Source of the DNA: JANRLF01 sp033762815
GTDB lineage: Bacteria > Bacteroidota > Bacteroidia > Chitinophagales > CAIOSU01
Length of the DNA: 64,000 nucleotides
Assembly: GCA_033762815.1 (NCBI GenBank)
Contig: JANRLF010000006.1
Coordinates: 1-64,000, forward strand
Direction: 5' to 3'
The translations under genes and the position numbers were made by a program. Positions 52,584-61,678 of the stretch are shown piece by piece (position 1 is the stretch's first letter; each line of letters begins with the position of its first letter). The notes below the pieces were generated by a model, which was not told where the DNA came from, searched no databases, and saw nothing but the letters and a program-made list of their open reading frames with translations.

Positions 52584-53350
52584 GGCCTTATAAAGTGGGA
52601 TACGATATAAATGAAATCATCCAACGACATCTGCTCCGGCCGCCTTTCGAAGATTGGGTTTTCCAATACCGAAACATCCTTCACTATGCCTTTCAGGCTA
52701 TTGCGCAGCATCTTGCGGCGCTGGTTGAAGGCTGCCTTCACCGTTTCCTTAAACTTTCGTTCGTCCACCGCAAGGCTTTGCAAATCATTCCTCACCAGCT
52801 TTATCACTGCCGACATTACCTTTGGCGGCGGGTCGAAGGCATCCTGCTTCACTTCAAACAGGTATTCCATATGGTACCAAGGTTTCGCCAAGACCGATAA
52901 AATGCCATAATCCTTTGAGCCATGCGGTGCCACTATCCTTTGCGCCACTTCTTTCTGGAACATGCCGAGCATCATCCTTACTTGGTCACGGTTCTCCAAT
53001 ATCTTGAAAACAATTTGCGAAGAAATATTGTAGGGGAAATTGCCAATAATGGCCAATGGCCCCGGAAAGCGTTTCGCCAAGTCAAGCTTCAAAAAGTCCA
53101 TCAACAGCAATCGCTCCTTCATTTGCGGAAACTGCCGATTCAGATGGGCATGCATTTCGGGGTCCACTTCCACCGCATAAAACCGTTCGCCGTATTTTGC
53201 CAAAAGTTCCTGGGTCAACACCCCTGGCCCGGGACCTACCTCCAGCACGTAATACTGCTCATCCAACTCAGGAAACTGGCTGTAAATGGCCCTTATCACC
53301 TCTTGGTCCTTCAAAAAGTGCTGCCCCCATATTTTCTTCGCCTTTAGCAA
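52580..53350 (-). CDS. rsmA: 16S rRNA (adenine1518-N6/adenine1519-N6)-dimethyltransferase RsmA
   Basis: RsmA (KsgA) dimethylates two adjacent adenines near the 3' end of 16S rRNA during small-subunit assembly. The 256-residue protein has GQHFLKD at the N-terminus, SAM motif I LEVGPGPGVLTQELL and the catalytic NFPYNISSQIV. The C-terminal domain carries the usual FNQRRKMLRNSLKG. The start is TTG at 53350; no ATG gives the same N-terminus. It overlaps the downstream dehydrogenase by four bases. Confidence 0.96.
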   Translation of the reverse strand: MLKAKKIWGQHFLKDQEVIRAIYSQFPELDEQYYVLEVGPGPGVLTQELLAKYGERFYAVEVDPEMHAHLNRQFPQMKERLLLMDFLKLDLAKRFPGPLAIIGNFPYNISSQIVFKILENRDQVRMMLGMFQKEVAQRIVAPHGSKDYGILSVLAKPWYHMEYLFEVKQDAFDPPPKVMSAVIKLVRNDLQSLAVDERKFKETVKAAFNQRRKMLRNSLKGIVKDVSVLENPIFERRPEQMSLDDFIYIVSHFIRP

Positions 53351-53438
53351 AATAGCACTCCAGTTTTTAATTGCTGCATGGTAAAATTTTACTACCCACT
53401 ATTTTTATTAAATTCGCCAATTCACCCCTGACCCCAGC

Positions 53439-54881
53439 ATGCACACCACTTCATTAAAACTAGCCAGTAACGGCCTGAACGAAAATGACCGTGTCATCAT
53501 TGCCGAAACCGGTTTCGATTGGGCCTCTTTGGGCTATGATAAAGCTACCGCAGCTTTCATAACCAAGGAAACCAAAAGTAACGTAAATCTGCTAATGGTT
53601 ACCACCCAAGGCGGCTATCATTTTTTCGTGACGGGCAAAAAAGAAGCCTTAAGCCCTGCTGCAAAGGAAACTTGGCGCAAGCTGGGCAGCAAGCTTTGCT
53701 ATCTATTGGTAGCCCAAAAGCGTACTTCCGTGTTTTTGGAAAACACCCTTTACGATGAGGAGATAACGGCACTGGTGCTGGAAGGGCTACTTTTGGCCAA
53801 CTACGATTTCGATAAGTACAAAAAGAAAAAAAGCGATGCCACCCGATTGAAAGAAGTAAAGGTGGCCAAGGAAGCAATAACGGATAAGCTACTGAAGCAA
53901 TTGGAAATCATTACCGATGCTACGTTGATTGCCCGCGACTTGGTGAACGAGCCCCTCTCCTACCTCACTGCCGAACAGTTGGCCGAAGAAGTAACCAAAC
54001 TGGGCGAAACGGCAGGCTTTGCCGTGGAAGTGCTGAACAAGACAAAAATCAAGTCGCTGAAAATGGGCGGCCTTATTGCCGTAAACTTGGGCAGCACCAA
54101 TCCGCCCACTTTTTCCATATTGGAATGGAAGCCAGCCAAGGCAAAGAACAAACAACCCATTGTATTGGTGGGCAAAGGTGTGGTGTATGATACGGGGGGG
54201 CTTAGCCTAAAACCTACCACCAACAGCATGGATTATATGAAGAGCGATATGGCCGGTGCAGCAGCAATAGCGGGCACCATTTATGCCGTAGCCAAAGCCA
54301 AGCTGCCCGTGCACGTGATAGGGTTGATACCGGCCACCGAAAACAGGCCCGGGGGCAATGCCTATGTGCCAGGTGACGTGGTGAAAATGCACAGCGGCTT
54401 GTGCGTGGAGGTGCTAAACACCGATGCGGAGGGGCGTATGATACTGGCCGATGCACTAAGCTATGCCAAAAAATACAAGCCAGAACTAGTGATAGACGTA
54501 GCTACCTTGACCGGCGCGGCCGCCCGAGCTATCGGCTCACAAGGGATAGTATATATGGGCACTGCGGGTGATGAGGTTAAGAACCAACTGGAATATAACG
54601 GCCTGCAAGTACATGAACGCTTGGTAGAATTTCCGCTGTGGGATGAATACGATGAGTACATTAAATCGGATATAGCCGATATCAAGAACATTGGTGGTGA
54701 AAAGGCAGGTGCCATTACAGCGGGCATGTTCTTGAAATATTTTACCGATTACCCGTGGCTGCACTTGGATATTGCCGGCATGGCTTATTTTGACAGAGCG
54801 GATGCCTACCGCTCCAAGAATGCGACAGGAGTGGGCGTAAGATTATTGTTTGACTTTTTAAAGAGCAGGGCTGCCCGATGA
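53439..54881 (+). CDS. Leucyl aminopeptidase family protein (M17)
   Basis: This 480-residue dizinc aminopeptidase removes N-terminal residues from peptides in the cytoplasm. The C-terminal catalytic domain holds the M17 signatures: the metal-binding Lys/Asp in LVGKGVVYDTGGLSLKP, MKSDMAGAAA, and the hallmark NTDAEGRMILADAL. The N-terminal domain is divergent, as usual in Bacteroidota (annotated PepA or PepB type). The pdxA start overlaps its stop by four bases (ATGA), indicating coupling. Confidence 0.94.
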   Translation: MHTTSLKLASNGLNENDRVIIAETGFDWASLGYDKATAAFITKETKSNVNLLMVTTQGGYHFFVTGKKEALSPAAKETWRKLGSKLCYLLVAQKRTSVFLENTLYDEEITALVLEGLLLANYDFDKYKKKKSDATRLKEVKVAKEAITDKLLKQLEIITDATLIARDLVNEPLSYLTAEQLAEEVTKLGETAGFAVEVLNKTKIKSLKMGGLIAVNLGSTNPPTFSILEWKPAKAKNKQPIVLVGKGVVYDTGGLSLKPTTNSMDYMKSDMAGAAAIAGTIYAVAKAKLPVHVIGLIPATENRPGGNAYVPGDVVKMHSGLCVEVLNTDAEGRMILADALSYAKKYKPELVIDVATLTGAAARAIGSQGIVYMGTAGDEVKNQLEYNGLQVHERLVEFPLWDEYDEYIKSDIADIKNIGGEKAGAITAGMFLKYFTDYPWLHLDIAGMAYFDRADAYRSKNATGVGVRLLFDFLKSRAAR

Positions 54882-55939
54882 CGGCAAAGGATAAACCGAG
54901 GATAGGTATCACGATTGGCGACTTTAATGGCATAGGGCCTGAGATATTGCTCAAGGCTTATAACGACAACCGCATGTTCGAGTTTGGGGTGCCGGTGGTA
55001 TATGCCTCACCAAAGATTATCAACCACTACAAGCATCTGTTAAAGCTGGACAAGCTACAGCACCAGATATTGAAGAACAAGGATATCAAAAACCTGCAGC
55101 CGAAAATACTGAACATTGTCAACTGTCTTGACGATAGTTTTGATATAAAACCCGGCGAGGCTTCCGATATATCGGGCCAAGCTGCGCTTACATTGATTGA
55201 CGAAGCCTTGGACGACCTAAAGGCGGGATACATTGACTTATTGGTCACTTGCCCGGTGAACAAAAACACCATTGTGCCCAAAGAGGGCACCTTCAGCGGG
55301 CATACCGAATATATTGCCGCCCAATACGAGGCCGCAGAACCATTAATGTTCTTGGTGAGCGATGGTTTCCGAATGGGCCTGGTCACTACCCATATCCCCA
55401 TCAAAGACGTGGCCGCTACCATCAGCACCAAAAAGATTCTGGACAAGTTGCGGCTCATGAACCATTCCCTTATCCAAGACTTTGGCTGCCACCAACCGCG
55501 CATTGCCGTATTTGGTCTTAATCCCCATGCCGGTGATAATGGCCTTATCGGCAAGGAAGAAAAAGAAATCATCTATCCTGCAATCGTGAAGGCGCAGGAA
55601 GAAAAGATATTGGCCTATGGCCCCTACCCCGCCGACGGTTTTATGGGTGCCGGGCATTTCAAAAAGTTCGATGCGGTGCTGGCCATGTACCACGACCAAG
55701 GCTTAGTGGCTTTTAAATCAGTAGTGTTCTCGGAAGGCGTAAACTATACGGCTGGATTGCCCATTATCCGCACCTCGCCCGACCACGGTACCGCCTTTGA
55801 CATAGCCGGAAAGGACTTGGCCGATGAAAACTCCCTAAGAGAAGCCATCTTCCTCGCAGCAGACATCTTCAACCATCGCCGTGAGTATGAACTATATGCC
55901 AGCAACCCGCTAGTAATTAAAGAGAAAAAGAGCGAGTAA
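54878..55939 (+). CDS. pdxA: 4-hydroxythreonine-4-phosphate dehydrogenase (PdxA)
   Basis: PdxA oxidises 4-phosphohydroxy-L-threonine in the DXP-dependent route to pyridoxal phosphate (vitamin B6). The 353-residue protein has the three metal-ligand histidines in their usual contexts: FSGHTEYIA, GLNPHAGDNG and MYHDQGLVAFK. It begins with PRIGITIGDFNGIGPEILLKA and has the substrate motif RTSPDHGTAFDIAG. Length is slightly above the typical 330 residues. It is translationally coupled to the aminopeptidase gene. Confidence 0.96.
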   Translation: MTAKDKPRIGITIGDFNGIGPEILLKAYNDNRMFEFGVPVVYASPKIINHYKHLLKLDKLQHQILKNKDIKNLQPKILNIVNCLDDSFDIKPGEASDISGQAALTLIDEALDDLKAGYIDLLVTCPVNKNTIVPKEGTFSGHTEYIAAQYEAAEPLMFLVSDGFRMGLVTTHIPIKDVAATISTKKILDKLRLMNHSLIQDFGCHQPRIAVFGLNPHAGDNGLIGKEEKEIIYPAIVKAQEEKILAYGPYPADGFMGAGHFKKFDAVLAMYHDQGLVAFKSVVFSEGVNYTAGLPIIRTSPDHGTAFDIAGKDLADENSLREAIFLAADIFNHRREYELYASNPLVIKEKKSE

Positions 55940-55996
55940 GCTTTAGGTACAAAAGCTCCTGATTACCGTAAAACTTCCTGTGAAAGCTAAATCGGC

Positions 55997-56881
55997 TTAG
56001 CCTTGCAATGCGGCGGCACCGGAAACAATTTCCGTTAGCTCCGTAGTAATGGCGGCCTGGCGGGCACGGTTGTAGCTGATACGCAAGTTTTTCAGCATAT
56101 CCTCCGCATTCTCGGTAGCCTTGTCCATAGCCGTCATACGCGCACCGTGTTCCGATGCATTGGTATCGAGCAAAGCCTTATAGAATTGCGTCTTTAGGAT
56201 TTTCGGAATCAACTCGGAAATGATTTGCTCCTTGTTAGGCTCGAAAATGAAATCGGGAATACTCTTATGGACGATATCCCCAGTTGGCTGTTTTACCAAA
56301 GGTAGGAACGGTTCTGCTTCAAACACCTGCACGGCTGCATTTTTGAAACGACCGTACACCAATTCTACCGTATCGTACTCCTTATTCTTGAAAGCCTCAA
56401 TTACATATTCAGCCGCCTCGGAAACAGCGGCGAAACTGATATTGGCCAACAAATGCACATAGTTGGAATTGACAGGGCAAGCAGTTTTGCTAAAATATGC
56501 CTGACCCTTTTTTCCCACTGCCAAAATCGTGATATCTGATTTCTTCAAGTGCGCGTATTTCTCGGCCATCAACTGGTTGGCACGCTTGAATAAGTTGGAA
56601 TTGAAACCGCCACACAAGCCTCTGTCGGAAGTGAACAATACAATCAGTACTTTCCTTACTTCCCGTTCTTGGGTCAAATCCGATGAAAGGGCACCCTCTT
56701 GGCTAATCAATATATTGTTCAGTATTTCTGACAACTTGCTGGCATAGGGACGCATTTGCACAATGGCATCGGTAGCTCTGCGCAACTTGGCGGCCGATAC
56801 CATTTTCATCGCCTTGGTAATCTGTTGGGTCGATTTTACCGACTTTATCCTTTCCCTTACTTCCTTTAATTGTCCAGCCAT
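55997..56881 (-). CDS. atpG: ATP synthase F1 gamma subunit
   Basis: This 294-residue central-stalk subunit couples proton-driven rotor turning to catalysis in the F1 head. The coiled-coil N-terminus LKEVRERIKSVKSTQQITKAMKMVSAAKLRRA and the C-terminal helix KATENAEDMLKNLRISYNRARQAAITTELTEIVSGAAAL are diagnostic. The central domain has LFTSDRGLCGGFNSNLFKRA. It is the last gene of the atpB-E-F-H-A-G operon. The beta and epsilon genes (atpD, atpC) are absent from the window, as in many Bacteroidota. Confidence 0.98.
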   Translation of the reverse strand: MAGQLKEVRERIKSVKSTQQITKAMKMVSAAKLRRATDAIVQMRPYASKLSEILNNILISQEGALSSDLTQEREVRKVLIVLFTSDRGLCGGFNSNLFKRANQLMAEKYAHLKKSDITILAVGKKGQAYFSKTACPVNSNYVHLLANISFAAVSEAAEYVIEAFKNKEYDTVELVYGRFKNAAVQVFEAEPFLPLVKQPTGDIVHKSIPDFIFEPNKEQIISELIPKILKTQFYKALLDTNASEHGARMTAMDKATENAEDMLKNLRISYNRARQAAITTELTEIVSGAAALQG

Positions 56882-56895
56882 TCTTTAATAGTCTT

Positions 56896-56966
56896 TAGAC
56901 ACAAGACATGAGACACAAAGCTCACCAAATTGCAATCTTTTGTTTTTGGTCTTGTATCTCTTGTCT
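56896..56966. repeat. Imperfect inverted repeat between atpA and atpG
   Basis: TAGACACAAGACATGAGACACA (first 20 bases from 56896 shown in part) and the opposing TTGTATCTCTTGTCTA near 56951-56966 form an imperfect inverted repeat in the 90-base gap. Phrases of the type agacacaagacacaag often fill Bacteroidota intergenic DNA. A role as an intra-operon hairpin is possible. Confidence 0.35.
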
Positions 56967-56971
56967 ATGAA

Positions 56972-58552
56972 TTAGTCCTTAAATTGAAGTGACACTTCTT
57001 TGGCCACTTCTTCCAATTTGCTTGTAATGCCGTCATCAAACTTACCGGCTTTCAAATCAGCCAATACCTGAGGATAACGGGCTTCCAAATTGCTCAAATA
57101 GTCTTCTTCAAAAGCCTTCACCTTGTTCACGGGCACGTCCTTCAACAAACCTTTGGTACCTGCATAGATAATGGCAACCTGCTTTTCAACCGCCATTGGC
57201 GAGAACTGCAATTGCTTCAATATTTCCACGTTTTTAGAACCCTTGTCCAATACTGATTTGGTAGCGGCATCAAGGTCAGAACCGAACTTGGAGAATGCTT
57301 CCAATTCGCGGTACTGGGCTTGGTCAAGCTTCAGGGTACCGGCTACTTTTTTCATGGACTTGATTTGCGCATTACCACCCACCCTTGATACTGAGATACC
57401 TACGTTAATGGCAGGGCGCACACCTGAGTTGAACAGGTTGGCCTCCAAGAAAATTTGGCCATCGGTAATGGAAATCACGTTGGTAGGAATGTAAGCTGAT
57501 ACGTCACCTGCTTGTGTTTCAATAATAGGAAGTGCCGTCAAAGAACCACCACCTTTCACCATGCCTTTCAATGATTCGGGCAAGTCGTTCATGTTGGCGG
57601 CAATTTCATCTTTTGCAATCAACTTTGCCGCACGTTCCAACAAACGGGAGTGAAGATAAAACACGTCACCTGGATAAGCTTCGCGGCCAGGAGGGCGTTT
57701 CAAAAGCAAAGATACCTCACGGTAAGCTACCGCCTGTTTTGAAAGGTCGTCATAGATAATCAATGCGGGGCGTCCAGTATCACGGAAGAACTCGCCAATG
57801 GCGCAACCGGAGAAAGGAGCATAGAACTGCATAGGTGCAGGGTCAGCAGCAGAAGCGGCCACAATAACGGTATAAGCCATAGCGCCGTTCTCTTCCAATA
57901 CCCTAGCCACGTTGGCCACGGTAGAAGCCTTCTGGCCAGTAGCTACATAGATACAATAAACGGGTTCGCCCTTATCGTAGAATTCTTTTTGGTTGATGAT
58001 GGTATCGATGGCAATGGCCGTTTTTCCAGTTTGGCGGTCACCGATAATCAATTCCCTTTGTCCGCGGCCGATAGGAATCATAGCGTCAATCGCTTTGATA
58101 CCAGTTTGCAGCGGCTCGTTCACTGGCTGACGGAAGATAACGCCCGGTGCTTTACGTTCCAAAGGCATTTCGTATAGTGGGCCCGTAATAGCGCCCTTGC
58201 CATCAATGGGTTCGCCCATGGCGTTTACAATGCGGCCTATCACGCCTTCGCCTACTTTAATGGAGGCAATCATCCCTGAGCGGCGAACCGTATCACCTTC
58301 TTTGATATCCTCGTAAGCGCCCATCAACACCACGCCCACGTTATCTTCTTCAAGGTTCAATACGATAGCCTTGGTGCCGTTCTCGAATTCCACCAACTCA
58401 CCCGCACGGGCTTTGTTCAGTCCGTAAATGCGGGCAATACCATCGCCCACCTGCAACACGGTGCCTACCTCTTCCAGTTCGGTCTCCGTCTTGAAATTGG
58501 ATAGCTGCTCCCTCAATATGGCGCTTATCTCATCAGGCTTTACTTCAACCAT
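56972..58552 (-). CDS. atpA: ATP synthase F1 alpha subunit
   Basis: This 526-residue non-catalytic nucleotide-binding subunit of the F1 hexamer has Walker A GDRQTGKTAIA, Walker B ALIIYDDL, and the arginine-finger region NVGISVSRVGGNAQIKSMK. The N-terminus VEVKPDEISAILREQLSNFKTETELEEVGTV is the usual crown domain with the delta-binding helix. It lies between atpH and atpG with short gaps, and the length is normal. Confidence 0.99.
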   Translation of the reverse strand: MVEVKPDEISAILREQLSNFKTETELEEVGTVLQVGDGIARIYGLNKARAGELVEFENGTKAIVLNLEEDNVGVVLMGAYEDIKEGDTVRRSGMIASIKVGEGVIGRIVNAMGEPIDGKGAITGPLYEMPLERKAPGVIFRQPVNEPLQTGIKAIDAMIPIGRGQRELIIGDRQTGKTAIAIDTIINQKEFYDKGEPVYCIYVATGQKASTVANVARVLEENGAMAYTVIVAASAADPAPMQFYAPFSGCAIGEFFRDTGRPALIIYDDLSKQAVAYREVSLLLKRPPGREAYPGDVFYLHSRLLERAAKLIAKDEIAANMNDLPESLKGMVKGGGSLTALPIIETQAGDVSAYIPTNVISITDGQIFLEANLFNSGVRPAINVGISVSRVGGNAQIKSMKKVAGTLKLDQAQYRELEAFSKFGSDLDAATKSVLDKGSKNVEILKQLQFSPMAVEKQVAIIYAGTKGLLKDVPVNKVKAFEEDYLSNLEARYPQVLADLKAGKFDDGITSKLEEVAKEVSLQFKD

Positions 58553-58578
58553 TGTATGCTGTTTTAAAGTGTTTTGTC

Positions 58579-59136
58579 TTAAAATTTCTTTACGTAAGCG
58601 TTGTCACTATACTCTTTTCTCAATGCCTGCAAACGCTTGGAGATACTGGCATCGAACAGTTTATCTTCATACTGCACCACAAAACCACCTATTAGGCTAT
58701 CATCCACCTCGGTCACCAGCTCCACTTTCTCCAACTTGGCTTTTTGCTTTACTTGGCTCACAATACTATCTACCACCTTAGCATCCATGGGCATGGCGGT
58801 AGTTAGCTTTAATTTGGTAATATGGTTGTACAGGTTGTATTGCTCGATAAATGCCGTAGAGATTTCAGAAAGGTAGATTTCCCTTCCCTTCTTCACCAAT
58901 AGAGTGTAAAATGCATAAGTGATGGGGCTTACCTTGCTTTTGAACAGCTGCTCCAGCACGTTCATCTTCTTATCGGCATTGATAATGGGGCTTTTCAGCA
59001 TGCTTTTAAAACCCGCATGGCTAGCCGTTTCGTTGAACAACAGCATATCCGCATGCACTTGCTCAAGGGCATTTTTCTCTATCGCCAAGTCAATCAGCGA
59101 TTTTGCGTAGCGTGCTGCTAATCTTACTGCTGACAT
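58579..59136 (-). CDS. atpH: ATP synthase F1 delta subunit
   Basis: This 185-residue peripheral-stalk subunit joins the F1 alpha subunits to the b subunit. The N-terminal helical domain SAVRLAARYAKSLIDLAIEKNALEQV and the C-terminal VELVTEVDDSLIGGFVVQYEDKLFDASISKRLQAL are typical of the family. The start lies one base from the end of atpF, indicating co-transcription. Confidence 0.97.
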   Translation of the reverse strand: MSAVRLAARYAKSLIDLAIEKNALEQVHADMLLFNETASHAGFKSMLKSPIINADKKMNVLEQLFKSKVSPITYAFYTLLVKKGREIYLSEISTAFIEQYNLYNHITKLKLTTAMPMDAKVVDSIVSQVKQKAKLEKVELVTEVDDSLIGGFVVQYEDKLFDASISKRLQALRKEYSDNAYVKKF

Positions 59137-59137
59137 C

Positions 59138-59650
59138 TTAGTTCATTTTAAAATCTTCCGCCAATTCCGAAGCGTAACTTTCCTGCGCCTTCTTATCGTT
59201 CAACTCCTTGCGAAGAATACGTTCTGCCAGCTCCACGGCTAAAAGGCCTGCTTGGTTTTTTACTTCGGTAAGGGCTGCCTGCTTTTGGTTCTCTATTTCA
59301 CGGCCAGCATCGGCTACCTTTTTGGCAAACTCAACCCCTGCACGTTCTTTTGCTTCCGAAATCATCTTTTCGCCCACTTCCTTGGCTTCCTTGATAATTC
59401 GGGCACGTTCTTCTTTGGCCTCGTTCAGCAACTTTTGGTTGTCATTGGTCAATTTGGCCATTTCCTCACGGGCCTTTTCCGCCTGCTGTAAGGCTACCTC
59501 AATGCTTTGCTCACGTTCCTTAACGGCGGTAAGAATGGGCTTCCAAGCAAACCTGCGAAGCACCAACAATAGCACCAGGAACGATACGGTGGTCCAAAAT
59601 ATAAGACCGATGGATGGCGTAACAAGGGGGTGAATATCAAGCAACAACAT
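59138..59650 (-). CDS. atpF: ATP synthase Fo b subunit
   Basis: This 170-residue peripheral-stalk subunit has one N-terminal membrane helix (IGLIFWTTVSFLVLLLVLRRFAWKPI). A long, charged coiled coil (EREQSIEVALQQAEKAREEMAKL...) follows that dimerises and reaches F1. There is only one b gene, as expected for non-photosynthetic bacteria. A 120-base gap with a strong hairpin separates it from atpE upstream. Confidence 0.97.
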   Translation of the reverse strand: MLLLDIHPLVTPSIGLIFWTTVSFLVLLLVLRRFAWKPILTAVKEREQSIEVALQQAEKAREEMAKLTNDNQKLLNEAKEERARIIKEAKEVGEKMISEAKERAGVEFAKKVADAGREIENQKQAALTEVKNQAGLLAVELAERILRKELNDKKAQESYASELAEDFKMN

Positions 59651-59717
59651 ACTTCTTCTTTATGGACTAGTGACTAATTTCTTTCAATTAACTATCTACA
59701 ATTTCTCAACTGAATAG

Positions 59718-59758
59718 TATCCGGCAGCCCTCAACCAACCGTTTACGGCTGCCGGATA
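59718..59758 (-). other. Strong intra-operon hairpin between atpE and atpF
   Basis: TATCCGGCAGCC (59718-59729) and its exact complement GGCTGCCGGATA (59747-59758) make a 12-bp GC-rich stem with a 17-base loop. On the transcribed strand no T-run follows, so it is more likely an RNA stability or processing element than a full terminator. It lies 12 bases past the atpE stop. Confidence 0.85.
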
Positions 59759-59769
59759 TGCTTTTCATC

Positions 59770-59976
59770 TTACAGCAAGAAAGTAGCAGCTACTATACCG
59801 AATAGTGCCACACCTTCAATCAATGCCGCAGCGATGATCATAGCGGTTTGGATTTTGTTGGTAGCTTCAGGCTGTCTTGCGATAGCTTCTGTAGCTGAAC
59901 CACCAATCCTTCCGATACCGATGCCAGTACCTAATACTACCAGGCCGATACCGATTGCTGCTATTGAACCATTCAT
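59770..59976 (-). CDS. atpE: ATP synthase Fo c subunit
   Basis: This 68-residue hairpin of two membrane helices forms the rotor ring. The polar loop is ARQPEA. The ion-carrying carboxylate is Glu54 in AALIEGVALFG. The first helix has the glycine-rich GTGIGIGRIGG packing motif. No Gln appears in the helix-1 position used by Na+-dependent rings, which fits a proton-driven enzyme. It sits between atpB and the hairpin preceding atpF. Confidence 0.97.
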   Translation of the reverse strand: MNGSIAAIGIGLVVLGTGIGIGRIGGSATEAIARQPEATNKIQTAMIIAAALIEGVALFGIVAATFLL

Positions 59977-60011
59977 TGTTTGTTGATTTATTGAGGTTAA
60001 AAAAATCCAAT

Positions 60012-61121
60012 TTAATGATGCTCTCCCTCTGCCACGGCCGAACCGATGAACAGGGCTGAAAGCAAGGTGAAAATATATGCCTGCAATGCCGCCACCAACA
60101 CTTCCAATAAGCTTAGGAAAACCATAAACGCAATAGATACGGGCGCCACATAGAAAGACTTAAAGATAAATATCAGCATCACCAAGCCCAATATCAATAC
60201 GTGGCCGGCGGTAATGTTCGCGAACAACCTGATCATCAAGGCAAAAGGCTTTGAAATGATGCCAATCAATTCCACGGGTATCATAATAGGGGCCAACCAC
60301 AAAGGCACGCCTGGCATGGCAAAAATGTGCGACCAATAGGCCTTGGTACCGTTAATGTTGGTAATCACCAAGGTAAAGGTAGCGAGTACCAATGTGAAAG
60401 CTATATTACCAGTGATATTGGCACCGAAAGGCGCAATGGGAATCAACCCGAAAATGTTGTTGATCCAAATGAAGAAGAAAACAGTCAACAGATAGGGCAG
60501 AAACTTGTGGGCCTTATGCTCGCCAATATTGGGAATAGCGATATCATCCTTTACGAACAAGATAATGGGCTCCATGAAAGAAGCCAAGCCTTTTGGAGCA
60601 CCGCCTTTTTTATAAGAGGCTGCTACGGAAGTGAACAGTAGGATGATAATGACCACCGAAAACAACATGCCCGCCGCATTTTTGGTAATGGAAAAGTCCA
60701 AAACCGATTTGCCGCTGGTTTCCACTATTTTACCTTCTTTTAAAGCATAGGTGTTGGCACCCTTGGTTACGGCTGCATGGCCATGCTCAAAGGCAGATGA
60801 CATAAACATGTCCAAACTACCATCGGTCAACAAAATAACGGGCAGCGATACGGAAATGGGGTGCATTTCGCCATGCTCGCCCTTTACATCCATAATATGC
60901 CAATCGTGCGAATCGGTAATGTGATCCATGATTACCTCTGCTGGATCTACTTCCACCTCTTCTGAGGCCACATGCTCAACGCTATGGGCAGCTGCTTCCA
61001 CCTTTTCGCCAATAGGCTCACTATACTGTGCCATTGCGGAAAAACAGATGCCAAAACTCAACAAGAAACTAAAAAACACACGTGGCAAAACCTGAACCGG
61101 AGCAACCATCATACTGGTCAT
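60012..61121 (-). CDS. atpB: ATP synthase Fo a subunit with N-terminal extension
   Basis: Subunit a forms the proton half-channels against the c-ring. The ATG at 61121 gives MTSMMVAPVQVLPRVFFSFLL, an apparent signal-like helix, then a charged domain of about 120 residues (HVASEEVEVDPAEVIMDHI, SHDWHIMDVKGEHGEMH). The membrane core follows, with the essential Arg in KPFALMIRLFANITAGHVL. Long periplasmic extensions of subunit a are known in Bacteroidota. The open frame runs 26 codons further, but a -7 box at 61137-61144 lies within it, so the later start is preferred. First gene of the operon. Confidence 0.95.
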   Translation of the reverse strand: MTSMMVAPVQVLPRVFFSFLLSFGICFSAMAQYSEPIGEKVEAAAHSVEHVASEEVEVDPAEVIMDHITDSHDWHIMDVKGEHGEMHPISVSLPVILLTDGSLDMFMSSAFEHGHAAVTKGANTYALKEGKIVETSGKSVLDFSITKNAAGMLFSVVIIILLFTSVAASYKKGGAPKGLASFMEPIILFVKDDIAIPNIGEHKAHKFLPYLLTVFFFIWINNIFGLIPIAPFGANITGNIAFTLVLATFTLVITNINGTKAYWSHIFAMPGVPLWLAPIMIPVELIGIISKPFALMIRLFANITAGHVLILGLVMLIFIFKSFYVAPVSIAFMVFLSLLEVLVAALQAYIFTLLSALFIGSAVAEGEHH

Positions 61122-61136
61122 TTTATAATTGCGCTG

Positions 61137-61144
61137 CAAAGATA
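61137..61144 (-). promoter_or_regulatory. Bacteroidota -7 box (TATCTTTG on minus strand) for the atp operon
   Basis: This is an exact TAnnTTTG match ending 15 bases before the atpB ATG, giving a leader of about ten bases for the six-gene operon. Confidence 0.65.
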
Positions 61145-61223
61145 GGGAGAAATGCCGAAAAAAACGAACGAATGATTTCTTTAGCCCATTTCTTGACAAA
61201 AAGGAAACATTGAACGGATAGCC

Positions 61224-61231
61224 TAACTTTG
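61224..61231 (+). promoter_or_regulatory. Bacteroidota -7 box (TAACTTTG) for dgkA
   Basis: This is an exact TAnnTTTG match ending 12 bases before the ATG at 61244. With the atp operon box on the other strand, it forms a divergent promoter pair about 80 bases apart. Confidence 0.6.
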
Positions 61232-61243
61232 TTGCTAGCCCTT

Positions 61244-61618
61244 ATGAGAAAATTTCTGTTCAACAGAATCCAAAGTTTTAAATATGCCTTTCGTGGGTTG
61301 AAGGCTGCCTGCCTGTCAGAAACCCACATGCGGATACACCTATTGGCATGCCTTACGGTAATTGTTACTGGCACTTACTTCCAGATCAGCCCAACCGAAT
61401 GGGCGCTAGTGGTGTTCGCTATGGGCCTGGTAATAGTGAGCGAACTGTTGAATACCGCTATCGAGCATCTTACCAACTTGGTGCATCCTGAACGGCACCC
61501 TATGGCCGGGAGGATAAAGGACATAGCCGCAGGGGCAGTTTTGGTGGCTGCCATTACCGCCGTTGTTATCGCAGCATTGGTTTTTGGCAAATATCTTGCA
61601 AATAGTTTCCCCGCCTGA
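61244..61618 (+). CDS. dgkA: Diacylglycerol kinase family protein (DgkA/UndK type)
   Basis: This 124-residue integral membrane kinase has three helices and the DgkA signature in the second half: VIVSELLNTAIEHLTNLVHPERHPMAGRIKDIAAGAVL. The Glu and Asp residues there bind metal-ATP. The N-terminal FKYAFRGLKAACLSETHMRIHLL is also typical. Gram-negative DgkA recycles diacylglycerol, while Gram-positive relatives phosphorylate undecaprenol; this short form could do either. The ATG at 61244 is preferred over the frame start at 61229 because of the promoter position. Confidence 0.92.
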   Translation: MRKFLFNRIQSFKYAFRGLKAACLSETHMRIHLLACLTVIVTGTYFQISPTEWALVVFAMGLVIVSELLNTAIEHLTNLVHPERHPMAGRIKDIAAGAVLVAAITAVVIAALVFGKYLANSFPA

Positions 61619-61678
61619 GCAAATTCATTAAATTTGAGCAGCATATTAATTGAACCCTCTTCAACAAAAAACAAGCGT

